This document shows positions 1-11,644 of a stretch of DNA of 64,000 nucleotides, in pieces. Made by a program: the position numbers and the translations under genes. This stretch comes from Rhizomys pruinosus (lineage: Eukaryota; Chordata; Mammalia; Rodentia; Spalacidae). The stretch lies in the NCBI GenBank assembly GCA_009823505.1, contig VZQC01004535.1, positions 143,308-207,307 on the forward strand. Reading direction: 5' to 3'. The notes under the pieces are model-generated. The model worked only from the letters and a program-made list of their open reading frames with translations. It searched no databases and was not told the DNA's origin. Within the stretch, counting starts at the first letter, position 1, and the number at the start of each line of letters is the position of its first letter.

Positions 1-1
1 C

Positions 2-1109
2 AATGATAAAAGCAATCTCGCCACTCGATTACGTTATGATACTCTCAACCCATATCTCCCATTAACCTAGCAATTACAAGCTCATTCTCTACATCATCTT
101 AATGCTCACACCCTTCGTTTATTATTCAAAATAACCAAAGAACAAGCTAGAGACATTGTCAAAAATTGTTCAACTTGTGTCACCCACTCTCCTGTTTTAC
201 ACCTAGGTGTAAACCCTAGAGGTTTCATACCCAATGCCTTATGGCAGATGGATGTCACTCATTATCCTGAATTTGGCAAATTAAAATATGTTCATGTCTG
301 TATTGATACATTTAGTGGCTTCATCTTTGCTATTCTCCAACCAGGAGAAGCCACAAAAAATGTCATTACACACCTTCTACAAACCTTTCCTGCCCTAGGC
401 ATTCCTACCACCATCAAAACTGACAACGGCCCAGGATACACTAGTGCCTCTTTCAAGACTTTTTGTAAAAAATTAGCTATTAATTTAAAAACAGGCATTC
501 CCTACAACCCCCAAGGACAAGGCATAGTTGAAAGAACTCATCAGAGACTCAAATCCTATTTTGAAAAAAGGGGAATGGTACCCTACCAAAGGGTCTCCAC
601 GTAACATTCTTTTTTTTTTTATGTGTATGAATGTACTGTTTGCATGTAGGTTTGTGCACCCATGTCATGCAATGCCGCGGAGGTCAGAAGAGGGTGTCAG
701 ATTCCCCTGGAACTGGAGTTACAGACAGTTCTCAGCCACCATGTGGGTGCTTGGGATTGAACCCATGTCCTCTGCAAGAGCAGTCAGTGCTCTTAACCGC
801 TAGGCTATCTCTCCAGCCCCCCCACATAACATTCTTAATCATATACTCTTAATTTAAAATTTTTTAACCTTGGACCATGATGGACTCACGGCTGCAGAAA
901 GATTTTGGAAGTCCACAACAAAAGAACATTATGCCTCAGTCATGTGGAAAGATCCTCTTACTAATAAATGGAATGGACCTGATCCAGTCCTTATCTGGGG
1001 ATGAGGATCAGTATGTATCTACTCCAAAGAAGCTGATTCAGCCAGATGGCTGCCTGAGAGATTAATGAGACAGATCAACCAATCATCCAGGAATGACTCC
1101 CATTCCTGA
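2..1109 (+). pseudogene. pol: Retroviral integrase (pol 3' end), disrupted
   Basis: Integrase joins viral DNA to host DNA. A zinc-binding domain with a His pair and a CxxC (near 176) precedes the core opened by WQMDVTHY at 242. The catalytic triad is intact: Asp at 251-253, Asp of TDNGP, and Glu of VERTH with exactly 35 residues between the last two. Breaks: TAG at 68-70, a frameshift around 560-600, TAA near 850 and TGA at 1002-1004. A B3 SINE interrupts it between duplicated TAACATTCTT sites. After the SINE, the C-terminal domain continues from 870 (LDHDGLTAAERFW) to a stop at 1109. It is a class II (ERVK/beta-like) integrase and non-functional as it stands. Confidence 0.88.
609..823 (-). 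mobile_element. B2/B3-type SINE inside ERV pol
   Basis: Complete antisense element: a poly-T tail at the left and the tRNA-like head ending in CTCCAGCCCC at the right. It is flanked by ACGTAACATTCTT and ACATAACATTCTT target-site duplications, so it inserted after the retrovirus. Confidence 0.9.
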
Positions 1110-1770
1110 GATAAATCTAACCCTTTTCATTCACAGGCAGTACAAAATGTTGCATTTTCTGATCGTGAACCTCCTATTCAGCATTTACACACCTTGGGAG
1201 TTCCTGACCTCCAATATCCATGAGCCTTGGAATATAACCTGGCAAATCATTGCACCACGCTCTCGGTCTGTGGTGACCCAAGTCAGCGGAACTCACCCTC
1301 AAGGTACCTGGTGGCCTTCCCTGAAAGTAGATATATGTTACCTGCTCTCCCAGGATCCTGAATCAAGCAAGTTTACTAAGGACAAGGCCCCCCGCATGGC
1401 CATCCCGGATGCCATACAAATTTGGCAATAGACGTGTTAAAAAAAAAGATGTTTTTTATGCCTACCCTGCAGTTAACACCTGGGGGAGGGGACATGGGGG
1501 ACACAGTGATTATTATTGTGCTTGCTGGGGATGTGAGACCTCTGCTGAGGGGTGGGTACCTTCATCTAACTATCCTCATTAGCTGAGGTTGTCCTGCAAA
1601 ATCGTAGAGGCCTAGATCTGTTACTATTACAGCAGGGAAGTTTGTGTGCTGCCCTAAAAGAAGAGTGTTGCTTCTATGCTGATCATTCTGGCGTGGTTAA
1701 AGATTCCCTACAAAAAGTAAGAGAAGGTTTACAACATAGAAAGTTACAAAAGGAAAAGAACAAGGCTGGT
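1093..1770 (+). pseudogene. env: Retroviral env remnant with CX6CC motif
   Basis: The first open part (1093-1431) carries PWNITWQ and TWWPSLKVDICYLL, which resemble the surface subunit of gamma-type envelopes. A second piece near 1500 has CWGCETSAEGW. After an apparent deletion of much of the surface subunit and the fusion region, 1591-1730 encodes a transmembrane-subunit segment starting QNRRGLD, with a CX6CC motif at 1645-1671, the hallmark of gamma-type env. It overlaps the end of pol, as in type D viruses. Stops and deletions make it a pseudogene. The fold assignment rests on motifs only. Confidence 0.72.
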
Positions 1771-2173
1771 TCAGCAATTGGTTTAATACTTCTCCTTGGC
1801 TGACCACTCTTTTGCCTACCATTCTCAGTCCTTTACTTGGGCTCCACCTCATGATATCTCTGGGTCCAATGCTACTTAATAAATTGATGGCATTTATCCT
1901 ATCCCAAATTGAGGCTATTCAAGCCAAACCTTTCCAGGTCCATTACCAACAATTGCTTATGGAGGATTTTCCTCTTCTTATGCTGAGACCCGTAACTATG
2001 ATGATACGGCTTGCTAAGTTGCTTTGCCAAAGACGGGTAACAGAATCATAGCACCAGGCTAGCCTACCCTACCAAGCTAAGACAACGCTGGAGGTCGCCT
2101 ACCCAATGACGGCTAAGGAGGGTGTCTGGGCGGATTCAAACCTAAGACAGGCACAACTTCAATCTCTTCTGCT

Positions 2174-2341
2174 TTTTTTTTTTTTTTTTTTTGTTTTGGT
2201 CTTTTAGAGACAGGGTCTCCCTTGTAGCCCCCAGCTGTCCTGGAACTCACTCTGTAGACCAGGCTGGTCTTGAACTCACAAAGATCCGTCTGCCTCTGCC
2301 TCCCAAGTGCTAGGACTAAAGGCATGTGCCACCACGCCCAG
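2174..2341 (-). mobile_element. B1 SINE inside ERV 3' region
   Basis: Antisense B1 with a 20-nt T tract and a typical body (GAGACAGGGTCTCCC through ACCACGCCCAGC). Target duplication CTCTTCTGCTTTT is present on both sides. Confidence 0.92.
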
Positions 2342-2381
2342 CTCTTCTGCTTTTCTTATGTAATAACAAAAAAGGGGGACC

Positions 2382-2731
2382 TGTGGGGCTCTCAGACGAG
2401 TTTAACCATCTAGTAATTTTCCACTAGCAGCTTCCCAGCATTGAATAGTCATGAGGAGGTTGAAGTCCATTGCGACTTATCACAGGAGGTGTTGCAAATG
2501 TTTGCCTTAAGTAAAGATCTGTATCTGCACATTCTTTCCAATATGTAAGCACTGAGGTGCCTGTGGTTTGGCAATGCTTCCGAATTCCCTACCCTTTATA
2601 TTCTACTTGTGTTCCTACAATAAATGAGACTTGATCAGAACCTGTCTTGTCTCCATTCCTTGCATCTCTTGCCCCTTCCCCTCACTCCTTCTCTTCCAGG
2701 ACCCCATTGACTGACCCGCAGGATGGGTCAA
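2382..2731 (+). repeat. 3' LTR of the endogenous retrovirus
   Basis: It begins TGTGGGGCTC immediately after an A6G5 polypurine tract and ends near GGATGGGTCA. It contains AATAAA at 2619-2624, with the R/U5 region rich in pyrimidines after it. The right edge is approximate because no second LTR is available for comparison. Confidence 0.7.
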
Positions 2732-2823
2732 TAAATATCAGCTGAGGCCACGGGACCAGTTGCAGAAACGTGGATTATAATAGATATTAACTTTTGTCCT
2801 ATTTGGTTAAGAATGTGCTTGTT

Positions 2824-2828
<5 letters not shown>

Positions 2829-2868
<40 letters not shown>

Positions 2869-2937
2869 GTATGTATATAGATATATGTATATATATGCAT
2901 ATATATATGTGTGTGAACATATATATATATATACGTA
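2829..2937. repeat. CA/TA microsatellite
   Basis: About 14 CA units pass into TA and TATG runs, interrupted by short GTGTG segments. It is followed by unremarkable AT-rich sequence to about 3185. Confidence 0.95.
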
Positions 2938-3185
2938 TATTAAGCAGATACTTGTTCCCTTTTGAATGTGCAACTGAGATAAGTGTTAAGTGTTGTCATA
3001 TTTAGGTTATTAGATACTGAAGGACTAAGTGTTCCTCAAGGACATTACCACCTACTCTAAGATATAATGCATTGCAATTGCACAATGGACACTTATAACA
3101 TGTTAGGTGGAATTATGACCTCGCCATTGTTCACAATTGACATTTAAGCATAACATAAGGAGAGGCTATTTATTGGGTGTCAAGT

Positions 3186-3670
3186 TGACAAGGGGTGGAC
3201 TTGTGAAGGTTAATCCTGGGTGTCAACTTGACTGGACTAAGGAACAAATAAGAGAAAAAGGATCTTCAGATTGGACTACCTCAACATAGATGGCCCACCC
3301 CAAATGTGGGTGTTACCTTCTGCCAGCAGGCAGTATAAAAGGCCATGGCAGAGGGAGCTGGTCCCTTTTTTCCTGAGGCTTGCCTCTCTCTCACTGGTGA
3401 GTTTGTCTTGCTGCTCCGATCAACCCCTTCAGATCCCAGTGTGTACTGAGACTGGCAGATCTCCTGGAATCCATTGGACCTTCAGCACCAGATTGGGACT
3501 ACTGAGACATCCAGCCTTGCAGACTGAGCAGTTCCCTGGATTCTCAGCCTCTCCAGTGTGGCGCAGCTATTGTTGGACTCCTAGAGCTCTGTCACGTGAG
3601 CAAATCAATAAATTGCATATAGCTATATATTCATCCTGTTGATTCTGTTTCCTCAGAGAACCCTAATACA
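3186..3670 (+). mobile_element. Unnamed rodent interspersed repeat
   Basis: It starts with GGTTAATCCTGGGTGTCAAC and ends with CAGAGAACCCTAATACAA, termini that I associate with middle-repetitive rodent elements. It contains a possible TATAAAA (3336) and AATAAA (3608), suggesting an LTR-like transcription unit. I cannot name the family with certainty. Confidence 0.55.
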
Positions 3671-4288
3671 ACTCTCCTTCACCTGGTAGTGATCAGCTAC
3701 CAACTGTTCTCCAGCTAAAGTGGACTTCTTACCCATTTCCCCACATTTTTGTGGTTTTGTCTGGTGTGGGTTTGCGTGACAGCATTGCTGTCAGTTCACA
3801 TGAGCAAGTTCCCAGCCATCTGGAAAACTCTGTTTCCTTGTGGTCACACACCACCCTGGCTCTTACAGTCATCCACCCCTCCTCTGCAGTGGTCCTTCAG
3901 TCCTGGGGAGGAGGTCAACACTAGGAGTCCTATCCAGGCACATGCACTCTGCAGTCTCTCATTCTCTACACTGTGCTCAGTTGTGGCTTTGTGAACTACC
4001 CACACTCTGTTGCGTGAGGGAACTTCCCTGGAGAGAATTGAGAGATGCATTAGTGTTCTCTGCCTCCTGTTCTACCATACTCCCTGAGCCTTAGGTCTAG
4101 AGGTTGCACTGTAGGTGCTACTTAGGGCTGGGAATCTCTCAGACACTATTCTCTGCGTTTGAGCAGTTGTGGAACTCTGTAATAGTCTCCATCTGTTGCA
4201 AAAAGAAGCTTCTTAGATTAGTGGTGAGTGGTATACTTGTCTGTAAATATAAGGATACATATTTAGTATACAGTAAGAAATTACATTG
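3671..4288. other. Intergenic sequence without recognised content
   Basis: Moderate-GC sequence with no recognised exon or repeat. Open frames here are short and show no family resemblance. Confidence 0.5.
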
Positions 4289-4290
4289 TC

Positions 4291-4535
4291 GGGGCTGGAG
4301 AGATAGCCTAGCGGTTAAGAGCACTGACTGCTCTTGCAGAGGACCCGGGTTCGATCCCCAGCACCCACATGGTGGCTGAGAACTGTCTGTAACTCCAATT
4401 CCAGGAGAACTCTAGTTCCAGGGGAATCCGACACCTTCTTCCGACTTCTGCGGCATTGCACAACATGGATGCACAAACCTACATGCAGACAATACATTCA
4501 TACACGAACAAAAAATAAATAAAATAAAATAAAAA
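4291..4535 (+). mobile_element. B3-type SINE with internal duplication
   Basis: Full-length: tRNA-like head GGGGCTGGAGAGATAGCC, promoter B-box GGTTCGATCCC, and an internal pair of AACTCCA/AACTCTA modules, ending in (AAAAT)n. Target duplications AAGAAATTACATTGT and AAGAAATTATATTGT flank it. Confidence 0.93.
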
Positions 4536-4666
4536 AGAAATTATATTGTGTAGGGATATGACAGACAGGTTTTTCTCTATGATCTATGACTTCTCCAGCC
4601 ATGTGTATTTGGCTGCTTAAGTTCTCTCTAATGCAACTATTTGTAAAGACCTTATTACAGAGTGAC

Positions 4667-4850
4667 ATCCTGCTGAGTATGCTGGCATTTACCTTTTTAG
4701 TCCCAGCACTCAGAAGGCAGAGGCAGGTCCACCTCTATGAGATTGAGAACAACCTGGTTACAGACTGAGTGCCAGGCCTGTTCAAAAAGACCAACTAACC
4801 AACCAACCAACCAACCAACCATCAAACCACAAAACAAATAAGAGTGACAT
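4667..4850 (+). mobile_element. Old B1 with (AACC)n tail
   Basis: Diverged B1 body (TCCCAGCACTCAGAAGGCAG) followed by about eight AACC units. GAGTGACATCCTG occurs on both sides as a target duplication. Confidence 0.8.
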
Positions 4851-5317
4851 CCTGAGTTTCAGGGACACTGCTGAGAGTGGGGGAGCTTCATGTTGCTCCT
4901 TCTGCACAGTCCCAACCTTTATAGCCAGATCCTGTCTGCACATTTTGAATCGGTAATCCAGTGTAACCTGAGTTATATGGCAATAAGGAGCCTGAGAGGT
5001 GTTGCCAGCCAGGCTTCTGTCTTCTACTTCCCTGGCTGGGGTGTAGATATGTCAGGGAGACACCCCATGTGTGGAGAGGACCATGGTGCAGGGGAAGCAG
5101 GGTGGCACAGAGGGCCTGGGCCTGCCTCCAAAGGAGAGTGCTGGTGAACAGTCCAGCTTGCACAATCTGGCTCCTCATGGCAGTGTAGACGGAAATCCAG
5201 ACAGGGCAAGGCCCCTTGATCCTAGAAGCTTCTGGAAAGTCTGACTTAGCAGTCACTGGCTGGGCCCTGAGGCTCCCTGCCCTCATACAGACCTGAAGGA
5301 AGGCCTTGCACAAGATC

Positions 5318-6621
5318 CTACGGGGGGGGGGGCAGAGGAACACTGGGAAGTCACAAGATCCTACTGGGGGCAGAGGACACTGGGAAGTCACAAGATCCTA
5401 CAGGGGCGGAGGACACTGGGAAGTCACAAGATCCTACAGGGGCAGAGGACACTGGGAAGTCACAAGATCCTACTGGGGGCAGAGGACACTGGGAAGTCAC
5501 AAGATCCTACAGGGGCAGAGGACACTGGGAAGTCACAAGATCCTACAGGGGCGGAGGACACTGGGAAGTCACAAGATCCTACTGGGGGCAGAGGACACTG
5601 GGAAGTCACAAGATCCTACAGGGGCAGAGGACACTGGGAAGTCACAAGATCCTACAGGGGCGGAGGACACTGGGAAGTCACAAGATCCTACAGGGGCAGA
5701 GGACACTGGGAAGTCACAAGATCCTACTGGGGGCAGAGGACACTGGGAAGTCACAAGATCCTACAGGGGCAGAGGACACTGGGAAGTCACAAGATCCTAC
5801 AGGGGCGGAGGACACTGGGAAGTCACAAGATCCTACAGGGGCAGAGGACACTGGGAAGTCACAAGATCCTACTGGGGGCAGAGGACACTGGGAAGTCACA
5901 AGATCCTACAGGGGCAGAGGACACTGGGAAGTCACAAGATCCTACAGGGGCGGAGGACACTGGGAAGTCACAAGATCCTACAGGGGCAGAGGACACTGGG
6001 AAGTCACAAGATCCTACTGGGGGCAGAGGACACTGGGAAGTCACAAGATCCTACAGGGGCAGAGGACACTGGGAAGTCACAAGATCCTACAGGGGCGGAG
6101 GACACTGGGAAGTCACAAGATCCTACAGGGGCAGAGGACACTGGGAAGTCACAAGATCCTACTGGGGGCAGAGGACACTGGGAAGTCACAAGATCCTACA
6201 GGGGCGGAGGACACTGGGAAGTCACAAGATCCTACAGGGGCGGAGGACACTGGGAAGTCACAAGATCCTACTGGGGGCAGAGGACACTGGGAAGTCACAA
6301 GATCCTACAGGGGCGGAGGACACTGGGAAGTCACAAGATCCTACAGGGGCGGAGGACACTGGGAAGTCACAAGATCCTACTGGGGGCAGAGGACACTGGG
6401 AAGTCACAAGATCCTACAGGGGCGGAGGACACTGGGAAGTCACAAGATCCTACAGGGGCAGAGGACACTGGGAAGTCACAAGATCCTACTGGGGGCAGAG
6501 GACACTGGGAAGTCACAAGATCCTACAGGGGCAGAGGACACTGGGAAGTCACAAGATCCTACAGGGGCAGAGGACACTGGGAAGTCACAAGATCCTACAG
6601 GGGGCAGAGGACACTGGGAAG
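5318..6621 (+). repeat. 36/37-bp minisatellite with higher-order structure
   Basis: About 36 head-to-tail units share the frame CACAAGATCCTA...GGACACTGGGAAGT. There are three main variants: A with TACTGGGGGCAG (37 bp), B with TACAGGGGCAG and C with TACAGGGGCGG (36 bp). My reading of the order after a degenerate first unit is ACB ABC, then ABCB four times, then ACC ACC ACB ABB and a last variant. The ABCB block is a 145-bp higher-order unit. The array keeps a long frame open on the plus strand only because no unit contains a stop in any plus frame. I do not regard it as coding. Confidence 0.97.
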
Positions 6622-8049
6622 TCAGTGCTGGTCTCAGCAGAGCTGGGACAGGTGTTCACGGGAGTGAAATCACACAGGCTGCTACGTCCAGGGCTGGCAT
6701 ACGGCCAGGCCCCACTGGCAGTACCGCAAGGCCCAGTAACACATCTCACAAACCCTGGGCGCTTCCTTTCCCTCCTCCCCCACCTCTTTTCTGTCCTTGC
6801 TCTGATCACCACCCCTACCAATCTCCCTCACCACCAGATCGACACTTTGGCCTTGGCTTTCTGGCCCAGGCACCTACTTGAAAACCATGAGCCGTGTGAC
6901 TGAAGCCAGCCTTTCCCTCTATATCAGAGGAGGTCTGGGGAGTCCTTTGGGATGGATGGGATTTGAGTACAAGTCTCAGTGGGATGTTTGGCTCAGATCC
7001 TCGGAGATGGAAATTGACTGACTCTGGACTCTACCCCACCTAACTCTTGTCTTACTATGTGGTCAACTGAGTCATGACCTCCAAAGGTGTCTGCATCTCT
7101 CCCTGGAACTTGTGAAGATGGCACCTGGATGGCAAAGAGGATCTGCTGATAGGATTGGACTGAAGGTCGTGGGAGGGGGCAGTCCCGGGTTATCTGAGAG
7201 TCCCGGCGTCACACAGGGTCCCTATGAGGAAGAGGCAGGGGGTCCGAGTCACAAAAGATAAAATATGCTGCTTTTGACTTCAAAGATGGAGGAAGGGCTA
7301 TGAGCCAAGGACACTGTGGCTTTCAAGATGTGGCAAAGGTGGTACCTCCCTCCAGAAGGACCAGCCCTGACACCCAATTTGTAGGCTTACATCCTGTGGA
7401 GCTGTAAATGAACAGATGTATCTGTTGGTGGAAACTGGTGTGGCAGGTGCAGGAAACTCATCAGCAGCATTATGGCTCTGGGTGTGAACAGCAACACAGG
7501 AACCTGGAAGTGCCTTGTCATACTTTGGGAACAGAGTAGACCCAATTAACCCACAGTGCCCTGCCTGGTCCCCGCCCTTTCCTGCATGGTCCTCACATTT
7601 GGGTCTGAGTGACCAGCACCCTTTCTGCTGATGGGATCTCTTCCTCCAGCCCCCTGCCTTCCTTCAGGCCCACTTGCTAGGGTTCCTCTGAGACTTTACA
7701 GGTAGGGACACAGACAAGTTACGGGATGACAGTACTGCCAAGCTAGCAGCATTAAATGTCATTGCCGGGTGTGAAGAGACATGTGGCACCAGATCGCCGT
7801 AGCAGGGATGTGGCTAATAGCTGGTCTTTGGCACCTAGATGGGGTGGCAGGGAAGCAGCAGCATCTCCAAGCTCCCACCCCAGAGCTGCCACCAAAGTAG
7901 AAGAGAGTGAAGGGTGAGGGTATGTGGGCTACCCTAGTTGAGACAATGCACACTCTTTCCTTTGAGGGGTATTTTTAGGTATAGTTATTCCCCATTTGCA
8001 ACGGTAACCACACGGCAGGCTGGGGAACCCACAGGTAAAAATAATCACA
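6622..8049. other. Intergenic, between minisatellite and Pdxk 3' end
   Basis: Mostly single-copy-looking sequence of about 50-55% GC. No exon with family resemblance was seen. In other mammals Cstb lies convergently downstream of Pdxk, but none of its conserved protein segments is encoded here. Confidence 0.6.
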
Positions 8050-8072
8050 CTAACACAACTGCATTGAAAATA

Positions 8073-8078
8073 TTTATT
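8073..8078 (-). terminator. Pdxk: Candidate Pdxk polyadenylation signal
   Basis: A canonical AATAAA hexamer on the minus strand. The sequence 20-45 nt downstream (8060 to 8035) is rich in G and T on that strand, as expected of a downstream element. It lies outside any SINE I can see, unlike the other AATAAA hexamers in the UTR. Confidence 0.5.
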
Positions 8079-9189
8079 TGTGGATGATCATACACGTCAG
8101 CACAAAACAGACACGGCTACACAGCGCTACAAACACATCTATGAACACACTCATGGGACAGCTCACAGGGCTGGGAGACTCAGGCTAAGGACCACTTAAG
8201 CCCAGAGTACATCCCTCCTGCACAGCAGGGGCTACGGGACCACCTGTGCTTTGTTCCGAAGGCCAGGAGCCTCCAAAAGATTGTGCTCATCTCTAGGAAA
8301 GATGAGCAGGGTCGGGGGCCCCATGGAAGCACCCCTCTTCCAATTGGTCCATACTTGCAACACATGGGTGAAATTCTGACTCAATTTCTACACTGGGAAC
8401 TAGGCAGCAAGGAAGCTAAGAGCATTCATGATGTCATTCTTCAAGGGCTATGCAAGTGAAGAATTCACCTCCATTTCCAAAGGCAAAGGCCTCCCATCAT
8501 CCGGAAAATGGTTTTAGGTGTTCTGTGGGAATCTGGCTGGCCTAAGCATTCCAACTCTGTGGGGTGCTGGAAGTCTGCCAAGCCTCCGGGTCCTCTTTTG
8601 TGCCCTGTCATCCGTCCCCTCCTCCCGTCAGGCACCAGGTAGGTCCTTGGTGACAATGTAGCTCCAGGGGCTTCCAAAGCTACCAGCTCTGGTCAGAAAA
8701 AGGATGAAGACACCTTGGCCTGTCTTCATTGGGACTAAGTGACTGCAGGGCAGGTAGTGAGGCACGGCCATATTTTACCCAACATCTCAGCCTGCCTTTG
8801 TGGGGACTGCCCACTCTGTAGGCAGGCAGATAAGCATGGCCATGGTTTTACCCCAAGGCCTTGTGGAAGTTCCTAAGCATGGGGGTCTGAGAGGCAGACT
8901 CTCTTCTCCGGTTCTACCCAAAGCTGCAGAGCAGACATAGTCCCGGCAGGCTGTTCAGATCTGACCTGGCCAGGCAGCACCACAGGAAGAACTTTTCTAC
9001 TTGAAATGGGTGTTGTGCTGCAGAAAGTCCAGAAACTGCCCTACAGTGAGCTGGGGGAAGGAAGAGGAGGCCAGCATTTGGGAGCATGGCTCACCGTCAC
9101 CATCCTCAAGTGGGGGTTCCTCGGAACCAAGCCCCAGGCTGAGCAGGTGAGACACACTCCTGCTTGGTTCAGACAGTAGGGAAAACTTT

Positions 9190-9396
9190 AAAGATTTATT
9201 ATTTTTTATTTTATGTGTATGTGTTTAAGTGCACTCATGTCATGCACTGTCTGGAGAGGTCAGAAGAGGACGTTGGATCCCCTGGAACTGGAGTTACAGA
9301 TGGCTGTTAGCCACCATGTTGGTACTAGGACTCAAACCCAGATCCTCTCCAAGAATAGCCAGTGCTCTTAACACTGAGCCATCTCTCTCCAGGCCC
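9190..9396 (-). mobile_element. B3-type SINE (in Pdxk 3' UTR)
   Basis: Antisense element with TTATGTGTATG at the left and AGCCATCTCTCTCCAG at the right. It is diverged and lacks the internal duplication. It lies in sense-opposite orientation on the plus strand, so the Pdxk transcript would carry it in sense. Confidence 0.85.
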
Positions 9397-9482
9397 AGGT
9401 AGCAGGGCAACATTTAAACCATCTTTTTATCCTGCCATAAATAATTTTTAAAACTCTCAAGGGATAAATTTTCATCATTGGG

Positions 9483-9640
9483 CTTGTGTGTATGTGTGTG
9501 TGTGTGGCTGTATATGTGTGAGCGCACACCTGTGTTTTAGGGACATAGTCTTGTTACACAGATCAGTTTGACCTCAAACTTGCTATCCTCCTGCCTCAGC
9601 CTCTAGAGCACTGAAGTGCAGGTATACAACACCATGCTTG
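9483..9640 (-). mobile_element. (TG)n and old B1-like SINE
   Basis: A short TG run is followed by a strongly diverged antisense B1-like body ending ACACCATGCTTGGC. Confidence 0.6.
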
Positions 9641-10756
9641 GCAATAATTTTCTATTCATATAAAAATTTTAAATATTGTTAGATTTCAAATTACTATGAA
9701 GGCAAATAAATACCCCGGCCTGAAGTGAAGACAGAATTCAGAATATAAGACATTTTAAATTAATCTTTGCATATTTAGAACAGGAAATGTATGCATCAAG
9801 AATAAACCAGAGACAAAGGGAGACACACACACCACAGGATGCCCCTAACTTCAGAACTGTGGACCTCAAAAAGTGGCCTTGGGGACTATCATGCAAGGAA
9901 GGAGCACACTGACCACTCCTACACATTGTGAGGTGCTGCCCAGACCCACAGTTTGGATCCTAACAGGAAGAGTTACATGCTAAAAACCAAACCAACCCAC
10001 CACATCTCCCAGCACCTCCCTCTGTCAGAGGAAGAATGAAGGTCACACAAGACCTGCACACCCCACCTGGCTATACCTCGGCCCCTGGGCACTCCTCCAC
10101 CACAGAGTGGCATTCACTTAGAACTGCTGGGCCTACACTCAAGGCTTCCCTAGTTCCCTCCTTACCCACAGAACCGGCAGTCTTAACTGGGCCTCCTAGA
10201 GCCACCTGCCCCGGGCACCTCTCTGGTTACCCACTGGTGGGCCCAGTTTTCCCATCCACCTGGCCTGCTCTTCAGACAATCCTGCTTTCTGAGAAGTCTC
10301 AGTTCAAGTAGACACTGGGAGAGAAGCCCCCCAGGCAGTTCTTCAGCGGGCAGGAAGGCCAGGAGAAGCCCTCAAGGCAGAATGCATTCACTTCTTCTCT
10401 TTTTTCTGCGCTTTTCAACTGAAGATGGTGAGGTCGGAAGCAAGGAGAGTTGGGCACTGGGGCCAGGAGCTGCCCAGCAAGGCCAACCTGCCTCCTTGCC
10501 AAAAGCACAGTCAGTCTCTGCTGAGGGACCTGCCTTCTTCAGCAATGCAGGAGGGCCCAAGCTCTAACACACAGCATCATTCTCTTATCCCATACTGGGA
10601 ACGGTATGGGCTCTCACAAGTATAAGAACAGACATGAAGGAAAGCATCGTCTTTACATTCACACATATCGCAAAAGATAGGCACATAATTATCTTGGCAG
10701 AACCAGGCAATGATGTAAGTTGCTTTGAAAAGAATCAGATACTGTAATTTCTTATT

Positions 10757-10907
10757 ATTATTTTTTGGTCTTTTTGAAAGGGTTTCCCTGCAGTCCCAGC
10801 TGTCCTGGAACTTGCTTTGTAAACCAAGCTGGGCTTGAACTCACAGAGATCCAACTGCCTCTCCCTCCCAAATGCTAGGATTAAAGGCGTGCACCACTAC
10901 ACCCAGG
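10757..10907 (-). mobile_element. B1 SINE (in Pdxk 3' UTR)
   Basis: Antisense B1 body from TTTTTTGGTCTTTTTG to CACTACACCCAGG, moderately diverged. Confidence 0.88.
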
Positions 10908-11644
10908 CATATGCTGTAATGTCTTTTTACAGTCTTCCAGGAGGTTTAAAAAGCTGAGTTAAAACAGTATTAAAAGGCTGCCCCCTAGTGATAAGGAGGC
11001 AACACTGGGTTAAAGCAACTTCATTTCAAAATAAGATTTACGTTAACTACAGAAAGTAAAAGCAAAAGTCAGATCTGATATGGACCCAAGCTGATATCAA
11101 CCACCACGACTGATGCCCAAGCTGTCCTGTGGGATGGGAATGGTGCATCTACTCCCCCGGCCTCCAACGGGTCAGGAGCAGCATCTGTCCTGTGGGAGAG
11201 GCAGAGCAGAGCTGGGCTCAGCAGCACTCACCCAGATTGATACCGTTCTCTCAAGGTGTTTCTGCACAGGCCACATGCCCAGTAAACTGCCCTTGCTCAG
11301 AGCCTCTTCCTTCAGCTTAGCAGCCTGAACCACATATGGCCTCTCTTACTTTACCATGGCTCCGCAGCATGGTCAGGAGGAACAGTTTCAGAAACTTAGG
11401 GGGCGTCCTTGTGGGGAGGGATGCCCCCTGCAGTGTAAGCAAGAGTTCTTCCCATCCCATCAGCTCTAGGCCAGAGCCAAAGAGATGACCATGCCTGGTG
11501 CGCTGGCAGGACTCCGCCTGGTCCTGAAGGACCCCCCCTCACCCCCACCCCCACTCTCACAGAAGCACCACACCCAGCACTGCTCTGCCAGGGGACACAG
11601 CTCAGCAGAGACTCAGGTTTTCTCCAACTGTCTGCCTGCCCTCA

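Larger units (their letters stand above)
1..2731 (+). mobile_element. Endogenous retrovirus, 3' portion (class II integrase, gamma-type env, 3' LTR)
   Basis: From left to right: the C-terminal half of pol (integrase), fragments of env, a polypurine tract at about 2369-2378, and an LTR. The 5' half lies outside the window. The integrase most resembles betaretroviral/ERVK types, while the env remnants resemble the gamma-type env used by type D retroviruses. The copy is dead: it has in-frame stops, a frameshift, large env deletions, and nested B3 (609-823) and B1 (2174-2341) insertions. Only one LTR is visible, so LTR divergence cannot be used for dating. Confidence 0.85.

Noticed and set aside
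4291..4370. tRNA gene
   Set aside because: The tRNA-like A and B boxes belong to the B3 SINE head. No cloverleaf with a proper anticodon arm and acceptor stem is maintained.
5318..6621. CRISPR-like array
   Set aside because: The repeats are head-to-tail without unique spacers, and the DNA is mammalian.
5306..6667. A 453-codon open frame on the plus strand
   Set aside because: It lies entirely in the 36/37-bp minisatellite. It stays open because the unit has no stop in any plus frame, and it has no initiation context or protein family resemblance.
1..8050. Convergent Cstb gene expected downstream of Pdxk
   Set aside because: None of the conserved cystatin B segments appears in any plus-strand frame, so it lies outside the window or has been moved.
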